Of a stretch of 28,220 nt of DNA, positions 14,681 through 22,472 are shown in pieces. Source of the DNA: Bacilli bacterium (lineage in GTDB: Bacteria > Bacillota_I > Bacilli_A > RF39 > UBA660); contig JAFTYN010000018.1 in the NCBI GenBank assembly GCA_017461465.1, positions 1 to 28,220 of the forward strand, given 5' to 3'. Made by a program: the position numbers and the translations under genes. The notes under the pieces were generated by a model, which was given only the letters and a program-made list of their open reading frames with translations, did not search any database and was not told the origin of the DNA. The number at the start of each line of letters is the position of its first letter. Position 1 is the stretch's first letter.

Positions 14681-15124
14681 CTAAATCACCTCAGCTTTTC
14701 CACCTAATTTTTCTATTTCTTCTTTAGCTACACTTGAGAATTTGTGAGCTTTTACGATAACTTTCTTTTCTAAAGTACCATTTCCTAATACTTTGATTCC
14801 ACTTAATTGATTTTTTACTAATCCCATTTCTTTTAATAATTCTGGTGTAATAACAGCATCGTTTTCAAATTTATTTAAATCACTTAAATTAATAACAGCA
14901 TATTCAGTTTTGAATTTAGCATTAGAGAAACCTCTTTTTGGTAATCTTCTGAATAATGGTAATTGACCACCTTCAAAACCTGGTCTAACTCCACCACCAC
15001 TACGAGCGTTTTGTCCTTTATGACCTTTACCAGCAGTTTTTCCAGTACCTGAACCAGTACCACGACCTACTCTTTTACGAGTTTTTGTAGCACCTTCAGT
15101 TGCATAAATTGTATGTAATTTCAT
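14681..15124 (-). CDS. rplO: Large ribosomal subunit protein L15 (uL15)
   Basis: 50S assembly protein. The 147-residue protein has the Gly/Arg/Lys-rich N-terminal extension (KTRKRVGRGTGSGTGKTAG, residues 14-32), the GFEGGQLPLFRRLPKRGF motif and the C-terminal globular fold. It follows rpsE directly with one base between the two, where rpmD (L30) normally lies. Confidence 0.97.
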   Translation of the reverse strand: MKLHTIYATEGATKTRKRVGRGTGSGTGKTAGKGHKGQNARSGGGVRPGFEGGQLPLFRRLPKRGFSNAKFKTEYAVINLSDLNKFENDAVITPELLKEMGLVKNQLSGIKVLGNGTLEKKVIVKAHKFSSVAKEEIEKLGGKAEVI

Positions 15125-15125
15125 A

Positions 15126-15638
15126 TTAGAATAAATCCTCTACTTTCTTACCACGTAATGCTGCTACTTCTTCAGCAGTTTTTTGTGCTTTTAATGCTTC
15201 TAATGTAGCAAATGCCATATTAATTTTTGTATTTGAACCTAGTGATTTAGATAAAATATCTTTAACTCCTGCTAATTCAAGTACAGCTCTTACTGGACCA
15301 CCAGCTTTAACTCCTGTACCTTTTGATGCTGGTTTTAACATAACCTTACTAGCACCTCTTACACCAATAGCTTCATGTGGAATAGTACTATTATCAATGA
15401 TTGATACTCTAACTACATTTTTTGTTGCAGCTTGTTCAGCTTTCTTTATTGCATCTGGTACTTCATTAGCTTTACCAGTTCCAATACCTACTTGACCTTT
15501 TCTGTCTCCAACAGCAACAGTAGCAGAGAAACGGAAATGACGACCACCTTTTGTTACTTTAGTAACACGACCAATGTTGATAATTTCTGTTTCGAACATT
15601 TTTGGTCTTGGTTCTCTTCTTCTAGTTTCCTTTTCCAT
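15126..15638 (-). CDS. rpsE: Small ribosomal subunit protein S5 (uS5)
   Basis: 30S protein near the mRNA entry site, important for accuracy. The 170-residue protein has the S5 dsRNA-binding part (RVTKVTKGGRHFRFSATVAVG) and the C-terminal part with HEAIGVRGASKVMLKPASKG. Length is normal. The gene downstream is rplO at a one-base gap; no L30 frame fits in either strand between them. Confidence 0.97.
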   Translation of the reverse strand: MEKETRRREPRPKMFETEIINIGRVTKVTKGGRHFRFSATVAVGDRKGQVGIGTGKANEVPDAIKKAEQAATKNVVRVSIIDNSTIPHEAIGVRGASKVMLKPASKGTGVKAGGPVRAVLELAGVKDILSKSLGSNTKINMAFATLEALKAQKTAEEVAALRGKKVEDLF

Positions 15639-15652
15639 CTAGATTCCTCCTC

Positions 15653-16015
15653 TTAGAATTCTAATCCATTTTCACGTGCAGCTTCTGCTAATGCTTCTAC
15701 ACGTCCATGATATAGGTATCCACCTCTATCAAAAGTTACTTTAGTAATTTTAGCTTTTTTAGCTCTCTCAGCAATTAATTTACCTACTTGTTTAGCAGCC
15801 TCAATATTGCTACCATTTTCAAGTTTAAGATCTTTATCAATTGAAGAGGCACTTACTAATGTAACAGCATTTTCATCATCAATGATTTGTGCAAAGATAT
15901 TATTATTTGATCTAAACACATTAAGTCTTGGAACTTCTTTAGTACCTACAACTTTAGCTCTAACACGAGCATGTCTAGCTTTACGCATATCATTACGAGA
16001 TACTTTTTTAATCAT
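15653..16015 (-). CDS. rplR: Large ribosomal subunit protein L18 (uL18)
   Basis: Binds 5S rRNA with L5 (and L25-type proteins) in the central protuberance. The 120-residue protein has the basic N-terminus with RKARHARVRAKVVGT, RLNVFRSNNNIFAQIIDD, and ends FDRGGYLYHGRVEALAEAAR. It is 14 bases upstream of rpsE with an AGGAGG site. Confidence 0.97.
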   Translation of the reverse strand: MIKKVSRNDMRKARHARVRAKVVGTKEVPRLNVFRSNNNIFAQIIDDENAVTLVSASSIDKDLKLENGSNIEAAKQVGKLIAERAKKAKITKVTFDRGGYLYHGRVEALAEAARENGLEF

Positions 16016-16040
16016 AAGTATTACTCTCCTTTACTCTTTA

Positions 16041-16574
16041 TTATTTAGATGCTTTCTTTCCTTCTTTACGACGAACTACTTCATCTTTATAACGAATACC
16101 TTTACCTTTATATGGTTCAGGTTGTCTTATTTTTCTAACATTAGCAGCAAATTCACCTACTAAGCATTTATCAGTTCCTGAAACTGTTAATTCAGTATTA
16201 CTTGGAACTTCTAATTTTAAACCTGCAGGAATTTCTACTTCAACAGGATGAGAGTAACCAGCAGTTACTACTAATACATTACCTTTTAAAGCAAAACGAT
16301 ATCCTACACCGATTGTTTCTAATTTCTTTTCATAACCTGTTGTAACACCAACTATCATATTTTTGATATTAGCGTTTGCAGTTCCATGAAAATTCTTAAC
16401 TGTATCATCTTTTCTTGTTAATTTTAATTCGTTTCCTTCAATGTTTACAGTAATATCTTTATGGATTTCAGTAGAAAGTTCACCTTTAGGACCTTTTACT
16501 GTAACAGTTGTACCATCTACAGATACTGTAACATTTTCTGGTATTGTAATTATTCTATTACCAATACGACTCAT
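16041..16574 (-). CDS. rplF: Large ribosomal subunit protein L6 (uL6)
   Basis: 50S protein near the factor-binding centre. The 177-residue protein has two related beta-rich domains: SRIGNRIITIPENVTVSVDG at the start, and the C-terminal RKIRQPEPYKGKGIRYKDE signature (145-165). Length is normal. 25 bases separate it from rplR. Confidence 0.97.
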   Translation of the reverse strand: MSRIGNRIITIPENVTVSVDGTTVTVKGPKGELSTEIHKDITVNIEGNELKLTRKDDTVKNFHGTANANIKNMIVGVTTGYEKKLETIGVGYRFALKGNVLVVTAGYSHPVEVEIPAGLKLEVPSNTELTVSGTDKCLVGEFAANVRKIRQPEPYKGKGIRYKDEVVRRKEGKKASK

Positions 16575-16600
16575 ATTAATCCTCCTTTAACTTTCTACTC

Positions 16601-16999
16601 TTACCATACGTAAGCTAAAACTTCGCCACCTAATGATTGTTTTTTAGCATCTCTACCTGTCATAACACCTTTAGATGTTGAAACGATAGCGATACCTAAA
16701 CCATTAAGTACAGTTGGCACTTCTTCAGCTTTTGCATATACACGTAATCCTGGTTTTGAAATTCTTTTTAAACCAGTAATAACACGTTCTTTCTTTTCAC
16801 CATATTTTAAAGTTAATACGATAATATTTTGAACGTTATTTTTCTTTATTTTGAAATCAACTATAAATCCTTCTTCTTTTAAGATTCTAGCTATTTCTAA
16901 CTTCATTTTTGAAGCAGGCACTTCAACTTCTTTATATCGCATTTGATTTGCATTACGAATTCTTGTAAGCATATCTGCGATTGGGTCAGTTACTACCAT
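16601..16999 (-). CDS. rpsH: Small ribosomal subunit protein S8 (uS8)
   Basis: Binds 16S rRNA helix 21 and directs platform assembly. The 132-residue protein begins VVTDPIADMLTRIRNAN and has the C-terminal STSKGVMTGRDAKKQSLGGEVLAYVW signature split across the last 25 residues. In E. coli S8 represses the spc operon; no such target was looked for here beyond noting the operon has no separate spc promoter. Confidence 0.97.
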   Translation of the reverse strand: MVVTDPIADMLTRIRNANQMRYKEVEVPASKMKLEIARILKEEGFIVDFKIKKNNVQNIIVLTLKYGEKKERVITGLKRISKPGLRVYAKAEEVPTVLNGLGIAIVSTSKGVMTGRDAKKQSLGGEVLAYVW

Positions 17000-17018
17000 A
17001 TTTTTGTCCTCCCTTCAA

Positions 17019-17204
17019 TTACCAGCTTGATTTAGTTACACCTGGTATTTGTCCTTTATAAGCTAATTCTCTGAAACAAATACGGCAAATTCCATATTTT
17101 TTAAGTACTGAATGTGGTCTTCCACATCTTTGACAACGAGTGTATTCACGTACTTTAAACTTTGGTTTGCGATTAGCTTTTGCAATCATGCTCTTTTTAG
17201 CCAT
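17019..17204 (-). CDS. rpsZ: Small ribosomal subunit protein S14, zinc type (uS14)
   Basis: 30S head protein. The short 61-residue form has the zinc ribbon CxxC-x12-CxxC (Cys24, Cys27, Cys40, Cys43), and ends GQIPGVTKSSW. This is the zinc-dependent type usual in Firmicutes, as opposed to the long zinc-free S14. It lies between rplE and rpsH as expected. Confidence 0.97.
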   Translation of the reverse strand: MAKKSMIAKANRKPKFKVREYTRCQRCGRPHSVLKKYGICRICFRELAYKGQIPGVTKSSW

Positions 17205-17219
17205 AATATTCCTCCTATA

Positions 17220-17759
17220 TTATTTCTTAAATGGCATACCAAAACCTTTTAAAAGATCGTACGCTTCATCATTTGTTTTTGCAGTAGTTACCATAACGAT
17301 ATCCATACCGCGTACTTTTACAACATTATCATATTCAATTTCTGAGAAAATTAATTGTTCAGTAAGTCCTAAAGTATAGTTTCCTCTACCATCGAAAGAC
17401 TTATTTGAAACACCACGGAAATCTCTTACACGAGGTAATGTAATACTAATTAATTTATCTAAGAAATTATACATATTTTCACCACGTAATGTTACTTTGC
17501 ATCCGATTGCTTGACCTTCTCTTAATTTAAATCCAGCAATAGCTTTTTTTGCTTTTGTTGCAACTGGTTTTTGACCTGTAATTAATTCAAGATCTTTCAT
17601 AGCTGCATCTAATAATTTACTATTATTAGTAGCATCACCAACACCCATGTTAACAACTATTTTTTCTAATTTTGGTACTTCCATAACACTAGCATAGTTA
17701 TATTTTTCTTGTAAACTTGGTACAATTTCATTTTGATATTTTTCTTTTAGGCGGTTCAT
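17220..17759 (-). CDS. rplE: Large ribosomal subunit protein L5 (uL5)
   Basis: 5S rRNA-binding protein of the central protuberance, touching P-site tRNA. The 179-residue protein shows VPKLEKIVVNMGVGDA (28-43), GQKPVATKAKKAIAGFKLR, PRVRDFRGVSNKSFDGRGN, and ends in LLKGFGMPFKK. Length is normal; it follows rplX after 18 bases. Confidence 0.97.
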   Translation of the reverse strand: MNRLKEKYQNEIVPSLQEKYNYASVMEVPKLEKIVVNMGVGDATNNSKLLDAAMKDLELITGQKPVATKAKKAIAGFKLREGQAIGCKVTLRGENMYNFLDKLISITLPRVRDFRGVSNKSFDGRGNYTLGLTEQLIFSEIEYDNVVKVRGMDIVMVTTAKTNDEAYDLLKGFGMPFKK

Positions 17760-17777
17760 TAATTACCCTCCTTCCAA

Positions 17778-18086
17778 TTAATCGATAATTGAGTTAGATT
17801 TTTTAGCAACTCTAACTTTCTTACCGTTCTTATCTGTTGTGTGTCCAATTCTGCTAGCTTTACCAGTTTTTGGATCTACTATCATTGCATTAGAAGCATT
17901 AATTGGGGCTTCCATTTCAACGATACTTCCAGCAGCTTGTCCATTTGGTTTAACGTGTTTTTTAACAACATTAACGCCTTCGATAACGATTTTATTTTCA
18001 TTACGAAGAACTTTAGTAATTTTGCCTTCTTTACCTTTATCTTTTCCAGCAATAACTACAACTTTATCTCCTGTTTTAAAGTTCAT
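17778..18086 (-). CDS. rplX: Large ribosomal subunit protein L24 (uL24)
   Basis: Initiates 50S assembly. The 102-residue protein has the KOW motif in FKTGDKVVVIAGKDKGKEG near the N-terminus, and the later NASNAMIVDPKTGKASRIG segment. The frame extends to 18101, but ATG 18086 has a GGGAGGT ribosome-binding site six bases upstream and matches the usual MxxKxGDxV start. The ribosome-binding site lies in the 15-base gap after rplN. Confidence 0.96.
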   Translation of the reverse strand: MNFKTGDKVVVIAGKDKGKEGKITKVLRNENKIVIEGVNVVKKHVKPNGQAAGSIVEMEAPINASNAMIVDPKTGKASRIGHTTDKNGKKVRVAKKSNSIID

Positions 18087-18101
18087 AAATTTACCTCCCA
18101 A

Positions 18102-18470
18102 CTATAACACTTCTTTAGCAAGTGATATAATTTTCATAAAATCTTTTTCACGTAATTCACGTGCAATTGGTCCGAATACACGAGTTCCGATAGGACTCTT
18201 ATCATCTTTAATAATAACGCAAGCATTATCATCAAACTTAATATAAGATCCATCTTCTCTTCTTAGACCAAACTTTGTTCTTACTATTACAGCTTTAACA
18301 ACTTTTCCTTTACCTACTGTACCATTAGGAGTTGCTTTCTTAATAGTTCCAACAACTATATCACCAATATTACCTGTTTTTACTTTACTTCCACCAAGAA
18401 CACGAATAACTGAAAGTTCACGAGCTCCTGAATTGTCTGCTACTTTTAAACGGCTTTCTTGTTGAATCAT
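18102..18470 (-). CDS. rplN: Large ribosomal subunit protein L14 (uL14)
   Basis: 50S interface protein, binding partner of L19 and of the silencing factor RsfS. The 122-residue protein starts MIQQESRLKVADNSGARELS and ends MKIISLAKEVL; the central GTRVFGPIARELREKDFMK is typical. Length is exactly the family norm. Confidence 0.97.
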   Translation of the reverse strand: MIQQESRLKVADNSGARELSVIRVLGGSKVKTGNIGDIVVGTIKKATPNGTVGKGKVVKAVIVRTKFGLRREDGSYIKFDDNACVIIKDDKSPIGTRVFGPIARELREKDFMKIISLAKEVL

Positions 18471-18497
18471 ATATTAATCCTCCTTATCAGCTTGCAA

Positions 18498-18752
18498 CTA
18501 TAATATAATTGCTTCTTCTACAATTTCTACTAAACGGAAATGTTTAGTTTTTGATAATGGTCTTGTTTCTACAATGCGAACAGTATCGCCAACTTTTGCA
18601 GCGTTCTTTTCGTCATGTGCAGCATATTTTTTAGAATATTTAATACGTTTTCCATATTTAGCGTCTTTTTTATAAGTTTCAACTAAAACAGTAATTGTTT
18701 TATTATTAGTTGAACTTACTACTTTACCAACTAATTCTTGTTTTCTTTCCAT
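18498..18752 (-). CDS. rpsQ: Small ribosomal subunit protein S17 (uS17)
   Basis: Early 30S assembly protein with an OB fold. The 84-residue protein shows the start RKQELVGKVVSSTNNKTITV and the GDTVRIVETRPLSKTKHFRL signature (55-74). It follows rpmC by nine bases. Confidence 0.97.
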   Translation of the reverse strand: MERKQELVGKVVSSTNNKTITVLVETYKKDAKYGKRIKYSKKYAAHDEKNAAKVGDTVRIVETRPLSKTKHFRLVEIVEEAIIL

Positions 18753-18761
18753 AGTATCCTC

Positions 18762-18956
18762 CTAGTTATTTAATTCTCTTTCGCGTAAGATTGTTTTCAT
18801 ACGAGCAACTAGTTTTCTTAACTCTTTAATACGAGCTGGATGCTCAAGATTTCCTGTAGCTTGACTAAAACGTAAATTAAATAATTCTTCTTTATATTCT
18901 TCAATTTTTTTGGTGATTTCTTCGTTTGTTAAATCTCTAATTTCTTTATTACTCAC
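18762..18956 (-). CDS. rpmC: Large ribosomal subunit protein L29 (uL29), GTG start
   Basis: Helical protein at the tunnel exit, part of the site for SRP and trigger factor. The product begins (M)SNKEIRDLTNEEITKKI and has the HPARIKELRKLVARMKTIL signature. There is no ATG in the frame. GTG codons occur at 18968, 18965 and 18956. I chose 18956, giving 64 residues, because an AGTGGTGA stretch precedes it and homologues start just before the xxNEIRDL motif; it then overlaps the rplP stop by eight bases (GTGAGTAA). The longer start would add four residues. Confidence 0.93.
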   Translation of the reverse strand: MSNKEIRDLTNEEITKKIEEYKEELFNLRFSQATGNLEHPARIKELRKLVARMKTILRERELNN

Positions 18957-19377
18957 AAGCTTCACCACTTTCTTTTTTTACAAATTTACATTTGATTGGA
19001 AGTTTGTGCATAGCTAAACGTAATGCTTCACGAGCTACTGCTTCATCTACTTGACCAACTTCAAACATAATTTTACCTTTTTTAACAACTGCAACCCATT
19101 TTTCTGGTTGACCTTTACCTTTACCCATACGAGTTTCTAGAGGTATTTTAGTTAATGATAAGTGTGGGAAAATATTAATCCATACTTTACCACCACGTTT
19201 CATATAACGAGTCATAGCAACACGAGCTGCTTCTATTTGATTTTGAGTTATCCAAGCACCTTCCATTGCCATTAATCCGTATTCACCAAAGTGTAATTCA
19301 GTATTACCTTTAGCATTTCCATCATAACGTAGACGGTGTGGACGACGGTATTTAGTTCTTTTTGGAATTACTGCCAT
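18949..19377 (-). CDS. rplP: Large ribosomal subunit protein L16 (uL16)
   Basis: Late-assembling 50S protein next to the A site. The 142-residue form starts MAVIPKRTKYRRPHRLRYDG and has GMKGKG/MGKGKGQPEKWVAVVK-type motifs in the middle; the conserved Arg-rich start contacts 23S rRNA. The open frame extends to 19419, but ATG 19377 has a strong GGGAGGT site and matches homologues. This start lies 26 bases inside the end of rpsC, so its ribosome-binding site is in rpsC coding sequence. Confidence 0.96.
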   Translation of the reverse strand: MAVIPKRTKYRRPHRLRYDGNAKGNTELHFGEYGLMAMEGAWITQNQIEAARVAMTRYMKRGGKVWINIFPHLSLTKIPLETRMGKGKGQPEKWVAVVKKGKIMFEVGQVDEAVAREALRLAMHKLPIKCKFVKKESGEACE

Positions 19378-20032
19378 CGTTATTACCTCCCTTATTTTTC
19401 TTTTCAGGAAGAATTTCACCTTTGTAAATCCATACTTTTACACCAATCTTACCATAAGTAGTATCAGCTTCTTTGTGAGCATAATCAATGTCTGCTCTTA
19501 AAGTATGAAGTGGTGTATTACCTTCTGTATAACCTTCAGATCTAGCCATATCAGCTCCACCTAAACGTCCTGATACAGAAGTTTTAATTCCTTTTGCTCC
19601 TGCTTTCATAGCGTTTCTAATAGCTCTTTTTTGAGCAATTCTAAATGAAACTCTATTTTCAATTTGATGAGCGATATTTTCAGCAACTAAAGCTGCATCA
19701 ATATCTGGGTTTTTAACTTCCATAATAGAAATTTGAATGTTTTCTTTTACTAATTTAGTTAATTCTTTAGTTAATTTTTCAATTTCATCACCGCTGTGAC
19801 CAATTACAACACCTGGTTTAGCAGTATTGATAATTACATTAGTCTTTTCAGCGTTTCTTTCAATAAGAATACTTGAAACTGCTGCGTCTTTTAATTTTTT
19901 TTCTAAAAACTTACGAATTTGTACGTCATTATTTAAGTATTTAGCAAAATCTTTATTGCTAGCATACCATTTAGATTCCCAAGTTTTATTAATTCCAACT
20001 CTAAGTCCGACTGGACTAACTTTTTGACCCAT
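19352..20032 (-). CDS. rpsC: Small ribosomal subunit protein S3 (uS3)
   Basis: 30S protein of the mRNA entry tunnel with helicase function. The 226-residue protein starts MGQKVSPVGLRVGINKTWES, has the KH domain motif PGVVIGHSGDEIEKL (73-87), and SGRLGGADMARSEGYTEG. The tail is Lys/Asn/Gly-rich (KNKGGNNDGSNSKKN). Its last 26 bases overlap the start of rplP in another frame, which is longer than the overlaps elsewhere in the operon. Confidence 0.97.
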   Translation of the reverse strand: MGQKVSPVGLRVGINKTWESKWYASNKDFAKYLNNDVQIRKFLEKKLKDAAVSSILIERNAEKTNVIINTAKPGVVIGHSGDEIEKLTKELTKLVKENIQISIMEVKNPDIDAALVAENIAHQIENRVSFRIAQKRAIRNAMKAGAKGIKTSVSGRLGGADMARSEGYTEGNTPLHTLRADIDYAHKEADTTYGKIGVKVWIYKGEILPEKKNKGGNNDGSNSKKN

Positions 20033-20049
20033 CAGTTTACCTCCTTTGC

Positions 20050-20385
20050 TTAATTTTTTTCACTTACGACAACAGTGATATGACTAGTTCTTTTCTTAAT
20101 AGGATCTACATGTCCACGAGAACCCATTCTAGCTCTTTTCATTGTTTGTCCTTCATTAATGTATGCTTCTTTTACATATAAATTGTTTTTATCTAAACCT
20201 AAATTATTTTCAGCGTTAGCTGTAGCTGAAACTAGAACTTTTCTGATTAATCTAGCAGCTTCTTTATTTAAGTTTGCTAATATTCTATCTGCTTCAATAA
20301 CACTCTTGTTACGAATTAAATCTATAACTAAACGAGCTTTACGAGGTGCAATTCTAACTGTTTTTGCAACTGCTCTTGCTTCCAT
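20050..20385 (-). CDS. rplV: Large ribosomal subunit protein L22 (uL22)
   Basis: Lines the peptide exit tunnel with a long beta-hairpin. The 111-residue protein has the start EARAVAKTVRIAPRKARLV and the hairpin region with MKRARMGSRGHVDPIKKRTS (82-101). Macrolide-resistance changes in other bacteria fall in this hairpin; I see the ordinary sequence. 25 bases separate it from rpsS. Confidence 0.97.
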   Translation of the reverse strand: MEARAVAKTVRIAPRKARLVIDLIRNKSVIEADRILANLNKEAARLIRKVLVSATANAENNLGLDKNNLYVKEAYINEGQTMKRARMGSRGHVDPIKKRTSHITVVVSEKN

Positions 20386-20410
20386 TTTAGTCCTCCCTTC
20401 TGGTAACTAA

Positions 20411-20683
20411 TTATTTTTTAGCTTTGTCATCGCCATGTCCACCGAATTTACGTGTTGGAACGAATTCACCTAATTTATGTCCAACCATATCTTCTGTTAC
20501 ATAAACTGGAATAAAATCTTTTCCATTATGAACAGCAAATGTAAGACCTATAAAGTTAGGATAAATTGTAGAACGACGAGACCAAGTTTTGATAACTTCC
20601 TTCTTTTCAGAAGCATTAACTTTTTCAACTTTTTTAGCTAATGATTCATCTATAAAAGGTCCTTTTTTTAGACTTCTTGCCAT
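20411..20683 (-). CDS. rpsS: Small ribosomal subunit protein S19 (uS19)
   Basis: 30S head protein that forms a complex with S13. The 90-residue protein has ARSLKKGPFIDESLAKK at the start and VGHKLGEFVPTRKFGGHG at 67-84. Length is normal; it lies between rplB and rplV as in all bacteria. Confidence 0.97.
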   Translation of the reverse strand: MARSLKKGPFIDESLAKKVEKVNASEKKEVIKTWSRRSTIYPNFIGLTFAVHNGKDFIPVYVTEDMVGHKLGEFVPTRKFGGHGDDKAKK

Positions 20684-20699
20684 TTAAACCATCCTTTCA

Positions 20700-21533
20700 C
20701 TATTTGTTATTTTTACGACGGACAATTAATTTGTCTGAAGCTTTTTTATTTTTACGAGTTTTAGCACCTAATGCTGGTTTACCCCAAGGAGTAACAGGTC
20801 CCTTACGTCCGATTGGAGTACGGCCTTCACCACCACCATGTGGATGGTCATTAGGGTTCATAACAGAACCACGAACTGTTGGTCTAATACCCATATGTCT
20901 TTTACGACCAGCTTTACCAACTTTTACTAATTCATGATCAGCATTTCCTACTTCACCAACTGTAGCTCTGCAAGTACTTAATACTTTTCTAACTTCACCA
21001 CTAGCTAAACGAAGTAATGTATATTTTCCTTCACGTCCTAAGATTTGAACACTTGATCCAGCTGAACGAGCCATTTGGCCACCTTTTCCAGCTTTAAGTT
21101 CAACATTGTGAACCATAGTACCTTCTGGAATATTTTCTAGAGGTAAGCTGTTACCAACTTTGATATCAACTTTTTCTCCACTTTCAACTTTATCTCCAAC
21201 TTTTAAACCTTTTGGAGCGATGATATATCTCTTTTCACCATCAGCATAAGTTATTAAAGCAATGTTAGCAGTTCTATTTGGATCGTATTCAATAGCAGTA
21301 ACAGTACCAACGATACCATCTTTATTTCTTCTGAAATCGATAATACGGTATTTTCTCTTAGCTCCACCACCACGGTGTCTAACAGTTATTCTACCTTGAT
21401 TATTACGACCACCATTCTTTTTTAATGTTACAACTAATGACTTTTCTGGAGTAGTTTTTGTTACTTCTTCATTAATTAAAGTAGACATTCCACGTTGTCC
21501 ATTTGTCATTGGCTTATATGTTTTTATTGCCAT
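20700..21533 (-). CDS. rplB: Large ribosomal subunit protein L2 (uL2)
   Basis: Large 50S core protein needed for subunit joining and peptidyl transfer. The 277-residue protein has the N-terminal RNA-binding part (TVRHRGGGAKRKYR near 50-63) and the C-terminal signature VMNPNDHPHGGGEGRTPIG with the conserved His close to the peptidyl-transferase centre. Basic tail TRKNKKASDKLIVRRKNNK is normal. Confidence 0.98.
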   Translation of the reverse strand: MAIKTYKPMTNGQRGMSTLINEEVTKTTPEKSLVVTLKKNGGRNNQGRITVRHRGGGAKRKYRIIDFRRNKDGIVGTVTAIEYDPNRTANIALITYADGEKRYIIAPKGLKVGDKVESGEKVDIKVGNSLPLENIPEGTMVHNVELKAGKGGQMARSAGSSVQILGREGKYTLLRLASGEVRKVLSTCRATVGEVGNADHELVKVGKAGRKRHMGIRPTVRGSVMNPNDHPHGGGEGRTPIGRKGPVTPWGKPALGAKTRKNKKASDKLIVRRKNNK

Positions 21534-21553
21534 GATTTATCCTCCTAACAATC

Positions 21554-21832
21554 TTAAAGTTCGATTGAACTTCCTTCTTTTAATTTAACTATTGCTTTCT
21601 TTACTTTATTTGTTTTACCAACATAACGTCCAACTCTTTTTTTCTTTGGTTGAACATTAATTGTATTAACACTTTCAACTTTAACATTGAATAATGCTTC
21701 TATAGCTTGTTTGATTTGAGTTTTATTAGCCTTTGTATCAACACTGAATGTATAAGTGTTAGCATTTTGTGCTAAATCAGCAGTTTTTTCAGTGATGATA
21801 GGTGCCTTAATAATATTTCTATAGTTTTCCAT
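21554..21832 (-). CDS. rplW: Large ribosomal subunit protein L23 (uL23)
   Basis: Tunnel-exit protein that docks trigger factor and SRP. The 92-residue protein has NIIKAPIITEKTADLAQ at the start, the QIKQAIEALFNVKVESVNT core and the PKKKRVGRYVGKT hairpin. ATG 21832 shares one base with the stop of rplD (TAATG), so translation is coupled. Confidence 0.97.
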   Translation of the reverse strand: MENYRNIIKAPIITEKTADLAQNANTYTFSVDTKANKTQIKQAIEALFNVKVESVNTINVQPKKKRVGRYVGKTNKVKKAIVKLKEGSSIEL

Positions 21833-22455
21833 TAAACAAGCACCTCCTCAATAGCTTTAACAGCTTTTTCAGTAATAATCATATTGTCAGATGCAACTAC
21901 ATCATAAGTATTGATTTCGTTAGCTTCTAATAATACTACGTTTTGTAAGTTTCTTGTAGCTAAGATTACATTATCAGTTAATTCATCAACAACTAATAAT
22001 ACTTTCTTAGTAGCTTTTAAATTATTTAAAGCAGTTAATGCTTCTTTTGTTTTTCCAGATTCTAAATTGAAGTTATCAACGATAATCATTTCGCTTTCAA
22101 TTACTTTGTAAGATAAAGCAGATTTTAAAGCTAATCTTCTTTCTTTTCTGTTCATCTTTTTAGCATAACTTCTCATGTGTGGTCCAAAAACTACACCACC
22201 ACCTGGCCAATGTGGAGCTCTAATAGATCCTTGACGAGCACGTCCAGTTCCTTTTTGCTTCCATGGTTTAATACCACCACCACTAACTTCACTACGTGTT
22301 TTAGTTTCAGCAGTACCTTGTCTTTGATTATTGCGTGCTAATGTAATAGCGTCATATAAAACTGTATCGTTTGGTTCAATTCCCCAAACACTTTCGTTTA
22401 AAGTAATATCTCCTACTTTTTCACCTTTAATATTTAAAACAGTTTGTTTCTTCAT
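21832..22455 (-). CDS. rplD: Large ribosomal subunit protein L4 (uL4)
   Basis: 50S tunnel protein; in E. coli also the repressor of the S10 operon. The 207-residue protein has the long tunnel loop with KPWKQKGTGRARQGSIRAPH (63-82), GGGVVFGPHMRSYAKKMNRK, and a Rossmann-like C-terminal part. Whether it acts on the structured leader at 23543-23671 cannot be told from sequence. Confidence 0.97.
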   Translation of the reverse strand: MKKQTVLNIKGEKVGDITLNESVWGIEPNDTVLYDAITLARNNQRQGTAETKTRSEVSGGGIKPWKQKGTGRARQGSIRAPHWPGGGVVFGPHMRSYAKKMNRKERRLALKSALSYKVIESEMIIVDNFNLESGKTKEALTALNNLKATKKVLLVVDELTDNVILATRNLQNVVLLEANEINTYDVVASDNMIITEKAVKAIEEVLV

Positions 22456-22472
22456 TTAAAATTCCTCCCTGC

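Noticed and set aside
17839..18246. A 135-codon plus-strand frame opposite rplX and rplN
   Set aside because: It is antisense to two clear ribosomal protein genes, has no ribosome-binding site and reads like a reverse-frame shadow of their codon pattern. The same holds for other plus-strand frames such as 5402-5587, 7486-7743, 10900-11187, 15807-16163 and 20677-20937.
19378..19419. Longer N-terminus for L16
   Set aside because: It would overlap rpsC more deeply without a ribosome-binding site; ATG 19377 has GGGAGGT and matches homologues.
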